DNA of 31,064 nt from a virus, in the IMG/VR virus record IMGVR_UViG_3300026512_000048, positions 1-31,064 of that record. One strand, written 5' to 3'. The position numbers were made by a program, and so were the translations under genes. The first letter of the stretch is position 1; each line of letters begins with the position of its first letter. The notes beneath the pieces were generated by a model. That model was not told the origin of the DNA, searched no databases, and was given only the letters and a program-made list of their open reading frames with translations. Positions 1-4,543 of the stretch are shown here, piece after piece.

Positions 1-477
1 TAATATGCTCTTGTGTAGGTGTTACTTCAAAATCTTCTTTGCATATATCTACATCAAACATCTCTGCAAAATAGTTTCTTGCTGTCACAGTTCCAAACAT
101 CTTTTCAAAGTTAGCCATTTTAGAAAGCAATGCTATCTTTACACTATCTGCTACCTCTTTTTTCTCCTGAGTTAGATATACTGAAACTTTTAATGATGGT
201 TCACCCTTTACAACTGCTTGATGTTTTTTTACAAACTCCTCATCATAAGCATTTAGCTTTGAGATATTTACAGCTGGATCACATACTACAAGATTCATCA
301 AAACATCTTGACCACCTCTACTCTTTGGTAGTATATGGTCTATATGAAAGTTATCTATATGTAACTTCTTTGAACTATAGTAGCATCTCCCATCAAATGC
401 TTTAAAAAATGCTTTTCTAACTCTCTTGTCTTTTAAATCTACCTCTTTTAAATAGTATGGTGTTTCTTGGCATACTT
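1..477. repeat. Inverted terminal repeat, left copy
   Basis: Positions 1-477 are the reverse complement of 30588-31064 with five differences that I could find (128, 212, 256, 364 and about 456). All five are synonymous in the HNH reading frame. The first 127 bases are identical; the mismatch at 128 pairs with 30937. Homology stops sharply after CTTGGCATACTT at 477, at the junction between the N-terminal domain and the HNH domain. Confidence 0.93.
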
Positions 478-817
478 GGAGGTTTTGTAACTCTTTGATA
501 AACTCTTTTTCTATCGCTATAAAGTATGTACGAACCTCTTTACCTTTTGCTGTACGACTTGCCATTGAAATATGTTTTGCTGTGTCTGTTGTTATGATGT
601 ATTCTGTTTTAATAGTAGTTCCACGACCAGCTTTAACTTTTTGTTTATATGTAATGTAGTCCATATTTTCTTCAAGCCCTAATGTTTTGATTTGAGATTT
701 TATCCAATCTGTAAAAGGTTTTTTAATTTCTAAAGTTTCATATAACTCTCTTACATTTACACTATTTACAGTTTCAGCACCTATTAACACTTGACTTATT
801 TTGATTAACTCTTGCAT
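1..817 (-). CDS. AntA/AntB antirepressor-HNH endonuclease fusion (3' end cut by contig edge)
   Basis: Open reading frame of at least 272 codons that runs off the left edge without a stop. The ATG at 817 follows a good ribosome site (AAGGAAGT). Residues about 15-95 resemble the AntA/AntB antirepressor domain (VNVRELYETLEIKKPFTDWI, then a conserved NMDYI). Residues about 116-190 form an HNH nuclease domain with DGRCYYSSK, HIDHILPKSRGGQ (H158, D160, H161) and a following N-rich segment. Antirepressors normally counter a phage repressor; the HNH part should nick or cut DNA. From residue 116 on, the protein is identical to the gene at the opposite end of the window, which has a different N-terminus. 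It is divergent from a small HTH gene, so it is probably part of the regulatory switch. Its biochemical target is unknown. Confidence 0.8.
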   Translation of the reverse strand, partial: MQELIKISQVLIGAETVNSVNVRELYETLEIKKPFTDWIKSQIKTLGLEENMDYITYKQKVKAGRGTTIKTEYIITTDTAKHISMASRTAKGKEVRTYFIAIEKEFIKELQNLQVCQETPYYLKEVDLKDKRVRKAFFKAFDGRCYYSSKKLHIDNFHIDHILPKSRGGQDVLMNLVVCDPAVNISKLNAYDEEFVKKHQAVVKGEPSLKVSVYLTQEKKEVADSVKIALLSKMANFEKMFGTVTARNYFAEMFDVDICKEDFEVTPTQEHI

Positions 818-947
818 ATTACTTCCTTTAACTATTGATTTTATAGTTTATATTAAAAATTATATATAATTTAAATATATTTGTCAAGTTTAAAACTATT
901 ATATTAAATATATTTAGCTATAATTAAAACTATAAAATCAAGATATT
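818..947. promoter_or_regulatory. Divergent promoter/operator region between antirepressor-HNH and HTH gene 1
   Basis: Very AT-rich divergent intergenic region. It has a perfect 15-bp inverted repeat, TTGATTTTATAGTTT at 835-849 and AAACTATAAAATCAA at 927-941, with an AGTTTaAAACT palindrome between the arms. A rightward -10 box TATAAT lies at 919-924. The paired distant sites suggest a repressor that binds both divergent promoters, possibly by looping; that is inference. Confidence 0.55.
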
Positions 948-975
948 AAGCACATCACTTTTAGGTGAGATGCTT
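948..975 (+). promoter_or_regulatory. Leader hairpin upstream of HTH gene 1 (UUUUAR loop)
   Basis: AAGCA and TCAC pair with GTGA and TGCTT around the hexaloop TTTTAG, about 24 nt downstream of the TATAAT box and 15 nt before the start codon. The same position and loop recur before the HTH genes at 1831 and 2998 with different stem sequences, which points to a conserved RNA structure or to operator sites of diverged specificity. Confidence 0.5.
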
Positions 976-990
976 TAAAATAGGACATAA

Positions 991-1203
991 ATGAACTATA
1001 AAGAGTTTGAAGAAGAATTAAAAAAAGTAAAACTTAATAAAAAAGAATTTTCAGCTATAACTGAATTATCATATCAAACTGTTATGAATTGGAACAATAC
1101 TGATAATGTTCCAAAATGGGTAAAAAGTTGGCTATCAAACTATATTAAGGCAAAAGAGTTTGATAATGTGATAAAATCTGTTAAACCATATATTAAGGAT
1201 TAA
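991..1203 (+). CDS. Small HTH regulator, family member 1
   Basis: 70-residue Cro/XRE-like DNA-binding protein. The helix-turn-helix is visible in residues about 15-37 (LNKKEFSAITELSYQTVMNW), followed by a conserved PKWVKSWLSNY segment. Start chosen at 991 behind TAGGAC. Two paralogues follow at 1831 and 2998. Unlike them, it is not followed by a nuclease gene. After its stop there is an ATG-less coding remnant (about 1207-1287, reading KKIVLDIEKIKKLVEIKEM), which may be what is left of a partner gene. Probable role: autorepressor or antitoxin-like regulator; the partner is not identified. Confidence 0.75.
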   Translation: MNYKEFEEELKKVKLNKKEFSAITELSYQTVMNWNNTDNVPKWVKSWLSNYIKAKEFDNVIKSVKPYIKD

Positions 1204-1272
1204 ATATAAAAAAAATAGTTTTAGATATAGAAAAGATAAAAAAGCTTGTTGAGATAAAAGAGATGGTAAGAG

Positions 1273-1449
1273 ATGAAAAATACTGAAATTACAAATATAA
1301 TTAATATACCTGCTTCTACATTGTCAGATTGGAAAATCAAAGATGTTTCTAATTGGAGAAAAATAATTTATGAACTATTATCAAATACTGATAAAGAAGA
1401 GTTAATTAAAAAAGTAGAGGCTATAAGGCTTTTAAAAGGTTTAGAATAA
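1273..1449 (+). CDS. Tiny HTH protein, left copy
   Basis: 58-residue protein starting MKNTEITNIINIPASTLSDW, preceded by GGTAAGAG. The segment IPASTLSDWKIKD looks like the recognition part of a helix-turn-helix, and the rest is predicted helical. A near-identical protein (one visible change, N3 to D) is encoded at 30005-30181 on the opposite strand. Both copies are convergent with a truncated Rha gene, so the two genes form a conserved pair that was duplicated in inverted orientation. Probably a DNA-binding regulator; function unknown. Confidence 0.65.
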   Translation: MKNTEITNIINIPASTLSDWKIKDVSNWRKIIYELLSNTDKEELIKKVEAIRLLKGLE

Positions 1450-1485
1450 TGGGGTTTTGATTTTTTTGGTTGTTCTCCTTTTCCA

Positions 1486-1656
1486 TTATTTACTACCCCC
1501 CTCCGTTTGAAACGGAAGGGTACCAAACTGTTTAAAATCATCTTCATATTTACGAATAATCTCATTTACATTTTTTTGATTATTGTTTGTGTTCTCAGCT
1601 ATAACTCTATGGCTAACTCTTGGCTCATTTTCCACTACTTTTATTAACTCTTGCAT
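1486..1656 (-). CDS. Truncated Rha-type regulator, left copy
   Basis: 56 residues, start at 1656 behind AAGGAAT; an in-frame ATG at 1677 has no ribosome site. The motif EPRVSHRVIAENTNNNQKNV is the N-terminal half of the phage Rha regulator domain (family proteins are usually well over 150 residues), so the protein is truncated. Reading ends soon after LPFQTE, which is encoded by a 15-bp palindrome at 1502-1516. The right-hand copy (29811-30086) diverges at the same palindrome. It may be a relic, or a minimal protein that interferes with full-length Rha-like antirepressors. Confidence 0.6.
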   Translation of the reverse strand: MQELIKVVENEPRVSHRVIAENTNNNQKNVNEIIRKYEDDFKQFGTLPFQTEGGSK

Positions 1657-1785
1657 TTTAAATTCCTTTTTATTCAATTGAATAATTTATATTGGAATTG
1701 TATATCTAATTAGATAAATCTTAGCTTAATTAATTATTCATTTAGATATATTTTGATAAAATATCTTATTCAAATAAGTAAATAC
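1657..1785. promoter_or_regulatory. Divergent operator region between truncated Rha and HTH gene 2
   Basis: Contains perfect palindromes TTATTCAATTGAATAA (1670-1685) and ATCTAATTAGAT (1704-1715), plus an imperfect inverted repeat around 1744-1765. A rightward -10-like TAAAAT lies at 1757-1762. Likely repressor binding sites for one or both flanking genes. Confidence 0.5.
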
Positions 1786-1809
1786 CTTTTTCACTTTTAA
1801 GTGATAAAG
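1786..1809 (+). promoter_or_regulatory. Leader hairpin upstream of HTH gene 2 (UUUUAR loop)
   Basis: CTTT and TCAC pair with GTGA and AAAG around the loop TTTTAA, about 24 nt after the -10 box. The GTG inside this stem at 1801 could be mistaken for a start codon. Confidence 0.5.
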
Positions 1810-1830
1810 TCTATTTTTAGGGGTTTTTCA

Positions 1831-2037
1831 ATGACAAAAGAAGAATATAATCAAAAACTAAAAGAAGTTAAATTAACAAAAAAAGAATTGGCTCATATAC
1901 TTGGTGTAGCTGAACAAACTGTAAATAATTGGGGAAGCACAAATAAAGTTCCATATTGGATAGATACTTGGCTACAAAACTACATAGATAAAAAGAAATT
2001 TGATAATATTAAGAATATAATAAAAGATGAGATATAA
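1831..2037 (+). CDS. Small HTH regulator, family member 2 (nuclease cassette 1)
   Basis: 68 residues from the ATG at 1831, which sits behind TTTTAGGGG; the upstream GTG at 1801 lies in the leader hairpin and was rejected. The HTH is LTKKELAHILGVAEQTVNNW (residues about 12-31), followed by VPYWIDTWLQNY. The last 22 residues are identical to those of the paralogue at 2998, and the DNA from 1969 to 2052 matches 3139-3222 with one difference, whereas the N-terminal halves are diverged. The stop is 9 nt before a BECR-type nuclease gene, so the two are co-transcribed. By analogy with toxin-antitoxin operons it may repress the operon or neutralise the nuclease; this is inference. Confidence 0.75.
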   Translation: MTKEEYNQKLKEVKLTKKELAHILGVAEQTVNNWGSTNKVPYWIDTWLQNYIDKKKFDNIKNIIKDEI

Positions 2038-2046
2038 AATTCATTT

Positions 2047-2538
2047 ATGGAAAAAGAAGATATAGAAGCTCTTAGTTATGATGATTTCAATAAGATTGCA
2101 TTAAAAAGATGGCAGAAATTAGAAAAAGACTTTATTAAACTTAAACAAATTGAAGATAAAAAGAAAAACAAACTTACATCTGACCAAGAAAGTGTGTATA
2201 AATTTATAATGGGTGATACTAAAAAAGCACAATTCACTGTAAAAGATATAAATATATCATTTGGTAAAGGCAATAAAAGAGAAGGTTTAAAACATATCCT
2301 CCTTAGACACTACTGTGAAGGGTGTGATGGTGAGATAAGAGCTAGAGATATACTAAATATTGGTAATATTATTAAAAATGGAAACCCCATAGCTACAATA
2401 GAAACAGACAGCTATAATAGTAATAATGGACTAACAGGATATACTCAAGAGAAAGCAGGACATATCTATAAGCTAATAATAAATGAAAAAGGGCATATCA
2501 GTCAAATAATAACAACTTACAGTAATAAAAATGGATAG
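2047..2538 (+). CDS. Putative BECR-fold (barnase/EndoU/colicin/RelE-like) nuclease, cassette 1
   Basis: 163 residues. The N-terminal ~60 residues are charged and helical (possible coiled coil). The C-terminal part has GLKHILLRHYCEG (residues about 81-93), then a DILNIGNIIKNG helix and beta-rich segments ending SQIITTYSN. The KHILxRH motif followed by an xxIxxIIxxG helix is typical of phage-associated BECR nuclease domains found at the ends of MuF-type and polymorphic toxins; here the domain stands alone. It lies just downstream of HTH gene 2. H84 and H88 are the likely catalytic residues. Assignment is by motif memory only, so an RNase activity is plausible but unproven. It could serve as an accessory toxin or defence nuclease. 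Confidence 0.5.
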   Translation: MEKEDIEALSYDDFNKIALKRWQKLEKDFIKLKQIEDKKKNKLTSDQESVYKFIMGDTKKAQFTVKDINISFGKGNKREGLKHILLRHYCEGCDGEIRARDILNIGNIIKNGNPIATIETDSYNSNNGLTGYTQEKAGHIYKLIINEKGHISQIITTYSNKNG

Positions 2539-2686
2539 GGGCAAGAACACTTTAAACCTCCGAATGGGTAAACAAACATAAATTATGTAAGCGTGCCTCA
2601 CGATCCCGTATCGCTGAATAAGACGACGAATTTACGTCACACAATATACAAAAATATATATTCTATGAAGCAAATAATCAGTAGCT

Positions 2687-2769
2687 AAAATAAGACAAGA
2701 AAGGACAGATAAAACGAATCATCACTCTGATTCTACCTTTTAAAGGCTTATCTGCAACCCTCTCTCTGT
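2687..2769 (-). ncRNA. Candidate structured small RNA, copy 1
   Basis: A minus-strand -10 box TATAAT (2776-2781) would start an RNA near 2769 reading GGAAACAGAGAGAGGG. It then folds as a long stem CAGAUAA/UUAUCUG (2748-2754 with 2706-2712) enclosing a perfect hairpin GAATCA/TGATTC (2716-2721, 2728-2733) and a CCTT/AAGG hairpin, and ends in a U-rich tail. In copy 2 the stem changes G to A on the plus strand, which keeps a G-U pair only in minus-strand RNA. It is convergent with the nuclease gene and could act on its mRNA. Confidence 0.45.
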
Positions 2770-2924
2770 TTCCTGATTATATACTGATAGAACTTTATAA
2801 ATACTTAATAATAATTAAAATCACATTAATCAATTTTAAGATGAGCTGTTTTCTTAGCTCTTTGCACCTGTTCATATTTCGCATAATCATCTTAGTAACC
2901 CAGTAATCTTTAGTTAATTTTATG

Positions 2925-2930
2925 TATAAT
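2925..2930 (+). promoter_or_regulatory. -10 box of HTH gene 3
   Basis: TATAAT in the context ATGTATAATAA at the right end of the direct repeat, so the repeat supplies the promoter of the next cassette. The leader hairpin follows about 20 nt later. Confidence 0.55.
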
Positions 2931-2950
2931 AATTTAATCAAAGATGAAAA

Positions 2951-2979
2951 AGTTCACTCCCCTTTTAGGGGGAATGACT
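2951..2979 (+). promoter_or_regulatory. Leader hairpin upstream of HTH gene 3 (UUUUAR loop)
   Basis: TCA and CCCC pair with GGGG and TGA around the loop TTTTAG, about 20 nt after the -10 box and before ATAGGAC and the start codon. The stem is unrelated in sequence to those before HTH genes 1 and 2, but loop and position are the same. Confidence 0.5.
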
Positions 2980-2997
2980 ATTTATAGGACTAAAACA

Positions 2998-3207
2998 ATG
3001 AAAAAACAAGAATTTGATAAAACTTTAAAAGATATTGGCTTATCAAGACAAAAATTTGCAGATAAAACAAATTTATCTTATGGTGCAGTAAGTAATTGGC
3101 ACGATGAAAAGAAACCAGTACCAGGTTGGGTAAAAAGTTGGCTACAAAACTATATAGATAAAAAGAAATTTGATAATATTAAGAATATAATAAAAGATGA
3201 GATATAA
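2998..3207 (+). CDS. Small HTH regulator, family member 3 (nuclease cassette 2)
   Basis: 69 residues from the ATG at 2998 behind ATAGGAC; the in-frame ATG at 2944 lies before the leader hairpin and was rejected. The HTH is LSRQKFADKTNLSYGAVSNW (residues about 13-32), followed by VPGWVKSWLQNY. The C-terminal 22 residues equal those of family member 2. It is followed by a broken second HTH gene and a BECR-type nuclease gene in one apparent operon. A fragment of this gene (NLSYGAVSNWHDEKK) reappears at 4182-4253, which shows local duplication and deletion. Probable autoregulator or antitoxin-like partner. Confidence 0.75.
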   Translation: MKKQEFDKTLKDIGLSRQKFADKTNLSYGAVSNWHDEKKPVPGWVKSWLQNYIDKKKFDNIKNIIKDEI

Positions 3208-3216
3208 AATTCATTT

Positions 3217-3355
3217 ATGGAAAAAGTAACATATAAAGATATAGCAAATTATTTGGATACTTTTTGACCTTTTGGGAACTTTAATGTGTTAAAATATGTA
3301 AAATTAAAAGAGGTGCATTGAGTTGAAAGAGATAGTTAAAAAAGGTGGGAAGTAG
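3217..3355 (+). pseudogene. Broken copy of the MEKV-type HTH gene
   Basis: Starts MEKVTYKDIANYLD, identical to the intact gene at 29463-29660, but hits a stop at 3265 after 16 codons. Unrelated sequence follows, then the original 3' end reappears (ELKEIVKKGGK, about 3321-3355). The final TAG overlaps the GTG of the nuclease gene (TAGTG), so the ancestral gene was probably translationally coupled to it. The internal part was replaced or lost. Confidence 0.75.
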
Positions 3356-3762
3356 TGCCTGAACTTAGAGATAAGATATGTGCTCTTAGTCAGATTTCTA
3401 TTGAAGATAAACAACATGATGATAGTATTTATTTTCCATTATCTGATAGAGCTATCACTGAGATAGGTAAAGTTATCTTTAGAGCTAAACTAAAAGAGTA
3501 TAAGTTTGAAATAAACTCTCACGACATCAGACATACGAAGAAACGCCACCCAAATGACTTTCACTATGTATGTGAGATTCCAAAGATAGTTACAGAATTT
3601 ACTAAAGTAAAACATAGCTTAATAAAACATAAAAAAACTGGAAAAACTATCCAAAGCATAGAGTTTTATAAAAAATTTGATGATACTGAAGTTAAACTTG
3701 TAAAGGTTGATTTGTTGAAAGAAAAGATATTGAGGTTAAAGACTATCTTTATCCCTAGTTAA
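3355..3762 (+). CDS. Putative BECR-fold nuclease, cassette 2
   Basis: 135 residues from a GTG that overlaps the TAG of the broken gene upstream, behind AAGGTGGGA. The central segment INSHDIRHTKKRHP (residues about 53-66), followed by a short acidic stretch, an IPKIVTEFTKV helix and beta strands (KTIQSIEFYKKFDD), is the layout of the phage BECR-type nuclease domains: an HxxxR/KRH motif and then two strands. H56, R58, H59 and H64 are candidate catalytic residues. No signal peptide or membrane segment. It shows no obvious sequence identity with the nuclease of cassette 1 apart from this motif, so the cassettes carry different effectors behind related HTH genes. Probably a toxin or defence RNase; unproven. 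Confidence 0.5.
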   Translation: MPELRDKICALSQISIEDKQHDDSIYFPLSDRAITEIGKVIFRAKLKEYKFEINSHDIRHTKKRHPNDFHYVCEIPKIVTEFTKVKHSLIKHKKTGKTIQSIEFYKKFDDTEVKLVKVDLLKEKILRLKTIFIPS

Positions 3763-3765
3763 GAG

Positions 3766-3789
3766 TGTGCTAGACCAATTACTAGCACA
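3766..3789 (+). terminator. Hairpin after nuclease gene 2
   Basis: Perfect 8-bp stem TGTGCTAG/CTAGCACA with an 8-nt loop, directly after the stop codon at 3762. The following ATTTGTGG is only weakly T-rich, so this may terminate transcription or simply protect the 3' end. Confidence 0.5.
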
Positions 3790-3887
3790 TTTGTGGTTGT
3801 TTGCTAATGCCTACTTGAAACAGAGTATCCCTAGCTTAACGACTGAACGAAGTCCACTGGTTTTAGAAATAAAATGACAGAAATTTC

Positions 3888-4183
3888 CGTCACACAATAT
3901 ACAAAAATATATATTCTATGAAGCAAATAATCAAACAAGAAAGGACAAATAAAAGCGAATCATCACTCTGATTCTACCTTTTAAAGGCTTATCTGCAACC
4001 CTCTCTCTGTTTCCTGATTATATACTGATAGAACTTTATAAATACTTAATAATAATTAAAATCATATTAATTAATTTTAAGTTGAGCTGTTTTCTTAGCT
4101 CTTTGCACCTGTTCATATTTCGCATAATCATCTTAGTAACCCAGTAATCTTTAGTTAATTTTATGTATAATAATTTAATCAAA
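3888..4183. repeat. Long direct repeat, copy 2
   Basis: Second copy of 2635-2942, about 296 bp, downstream of nuclease gene 2. At 4183 it is joined to the middle of a truncated HTH gene and not to a leader hairpin, which marks a deletion between tandem cassettes. Between the nuclease gene hairpin and this repeat (3790-3887) I see no gene. Confidence 0.92.
3933..4010 (-). ncRNA. Candidate structured small RNA, copy 2
   Basis: Minus-strand TATAAT at 4017-4022, expected start near 4010. The outer stem is TTATCTG (3989-3995) against CAAATAA (3946-3952). In minus-strand RNA this reads CAGAUAA with UUAUUUG, so one G-C pair has become G-U and pairing is kept, whereas plus-strand RNA would carry an A-C mismatch. 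The inner GAATCA/TGATTC hairpin is unchanged. The U-rich tail of copy 1 is partly deleted here. Confidence 0.4.
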
Positions 4184-4253
4184 TTTATCTTATGGTGCAG
4201 TAAGTAATTGGCACGATGAAAAGAAGAATGTAATAAAGGATGAAGTAACTTAA
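4182..4253 (+). pseudogene. HTH gene fragment (no start)
   Basis: Reads NLSYGAVSNWHDEKK, identical to the middle of HTH gene 3, then jumps to NVIKDEVT and a stop. It lacks the N-terminus and the WVKSWLQNY region. It is a remnant of a third cassette fused directly to repeat copy 2. Confidence 0.8.
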
Positions 4254-4319
4254 AAAGCTTAAAGTGGCAGAGGTGCTACAACACCTCGTAAGTCCACATA
4301 TCAACAAAAGGAGGAACTT

Positions 4320-4407
4320 AATGAAGAAGTTCCAACTTAAGATTATCTTTGTAGTCCTAGGTTACAAAGTAATTTTTAGAGTGCAGAGGCTTTAGCCTTT
4401 GTACCTT
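4320..4407 (-). ncRNA. Candidate antisense antitoxin RNA (IsoA-like)
   Basis: A perfect extended -10 (TGATATAAT, minus strand, 4414-4422) predicts a transcript starting near 4407, just beyond the stop codon of the AapA-like ORF, and running leftward across it. This matches the layout of IsoA antisense RNAs. The 3' end is not defined by a clear terminator; 4320 is a guess. Confidence 0.45.
4321..4395 (+). CDS. AapA-like type I toxin micro-peptide
   Basis: 24-residue ORF beginning MKKFQLKIIFVVLGYKVIF, with a very strong ribosome site (AAGGAGG) 6 nt upstream. It is a cationic, hydrophobic, single-helix peptide. The pattern LKI-F-LG-KV recalls the C-terminal half of the Helicobacter pylori AapA toxins, small membrane-acting peptides of the AapA/IsoA type I toxin-antitoxin family. 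Supporting context: the ORF is covered by an antisense promoter (TGATATAAT on the minus strand, 4414-4422) and sits in highly foldable sequence just upstream of the partition genes, a natural place for a plasmid addiction module. Family assignment is from memory of the motif; toxicity is inferred. Confidence 0.5.
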   Translation: MKKFQLKIIFVVLGYKVIFRVQRL

Positions 4408-4413
4408 GTTGAA

Positions 4414-4422
4414 ATTATATCA
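4414..4422 (-). promoter_or_regulatory. Extended -10 of the antisense RNA
   Basis: Minus-strand TGATATAAT matches TGnTATAAT exactly. No good -35 is visible, which is normal for extended -10 promoters and for Campylobacterota sigma-70 promoters. Confidence 0.5.
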
Positions 4423-4473
4423 TAAACGGATTTACAATGAAAGATATGCATAAATCTAAAACTGATAATTAAG

Positions 4474-4534
4474 GTTTTAGTTATCTTTAAAACCAATATC
4501 TATATAATATCTTTTAACTATCATATAGATATTA
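4474..4534. promoter_or_regulatory. Inverted repeats upstream of parA (operator/centromere candidate)
   Basis: Two perfect inverted repeats: GGTTTTA (4474-4480) with TAAAACC (4489-4495), and AATATCTATAT (4496-4506) with ATATAGATATT (4524-4534). Partition operons of the ParA/RHH type commonly carry both operator and centromere sites here. The ATG of parA follows 10 nt later. Confidence 0.5.
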
Positions 4535-4543
4535 AGGAATAAA

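Larger units (their letters stand above)
2635..2942. repeat. Long direct repeat, copy 1
   Basis: About 308 bp that recur at 3888-4183 in the same orientation with a few point changes and a ~12-bp deletion in copy 2. Each copy lies just 3' of a BECR-type nuclease gene. It contains a nested hairpin region (2706-2754), a minus-strand TATAAT (2776-2781), a second hairpin GAGCT/AGCTC near 2846-2863 and, at its right end, the plus-strand promoter of the next HTH gene. The stretch 2539-2634 before it has no recognisable gene. Confidence 0.92.
4265..4411 (+). promoter_or_regulatory. Structured mRNA around the AapA-like micro-ORF
   Basis: Successive foldable elements: GAGGTG/CACCTC hairpin (about 4270-4287); GGAACTT (4313-4319) pairing with AAGTTCC (4327-4333), which places the start codon in the loop and part of the ribosome site in the stem; CAGAGGC/GCCTTTG hairpin (about 4384-4401) over the stop codon. 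The 3' CCTTGTTG could pair with CAACAAAAGG just before the start. Sequestered ribosome sites and 5'-3' pairing are known features of AapA-type toxin mRNAs. Confidence 0.5.

Noticed and set aside
130-405. Plus-strand ORF of 91 codons, also seen mirrored at 30660-30935
   Set aside because: It is the antisense of the conserved HNH domain; its residue changes between copies come from changes that are synonymous in the HNH frame.
2820-2912. Micro-ORFs in the direct repeats: MSCFLSSLHLFIFRIIILV on the plus strand and MIMRNMNRCKELRKQL on the minus strand
   Set aside because: Hydrophobic and open in both copies, but without good ribosome sites, and copy 2 has TTG as plus-strand start; kept only as a possibility for a further type I toxin.
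2642-4183. Direct repeats considered as a CRISPR array or an IS element
   Set aside because: Only two long copies, no short regular repeats with spacers, no transposase ORF and no target duplications.
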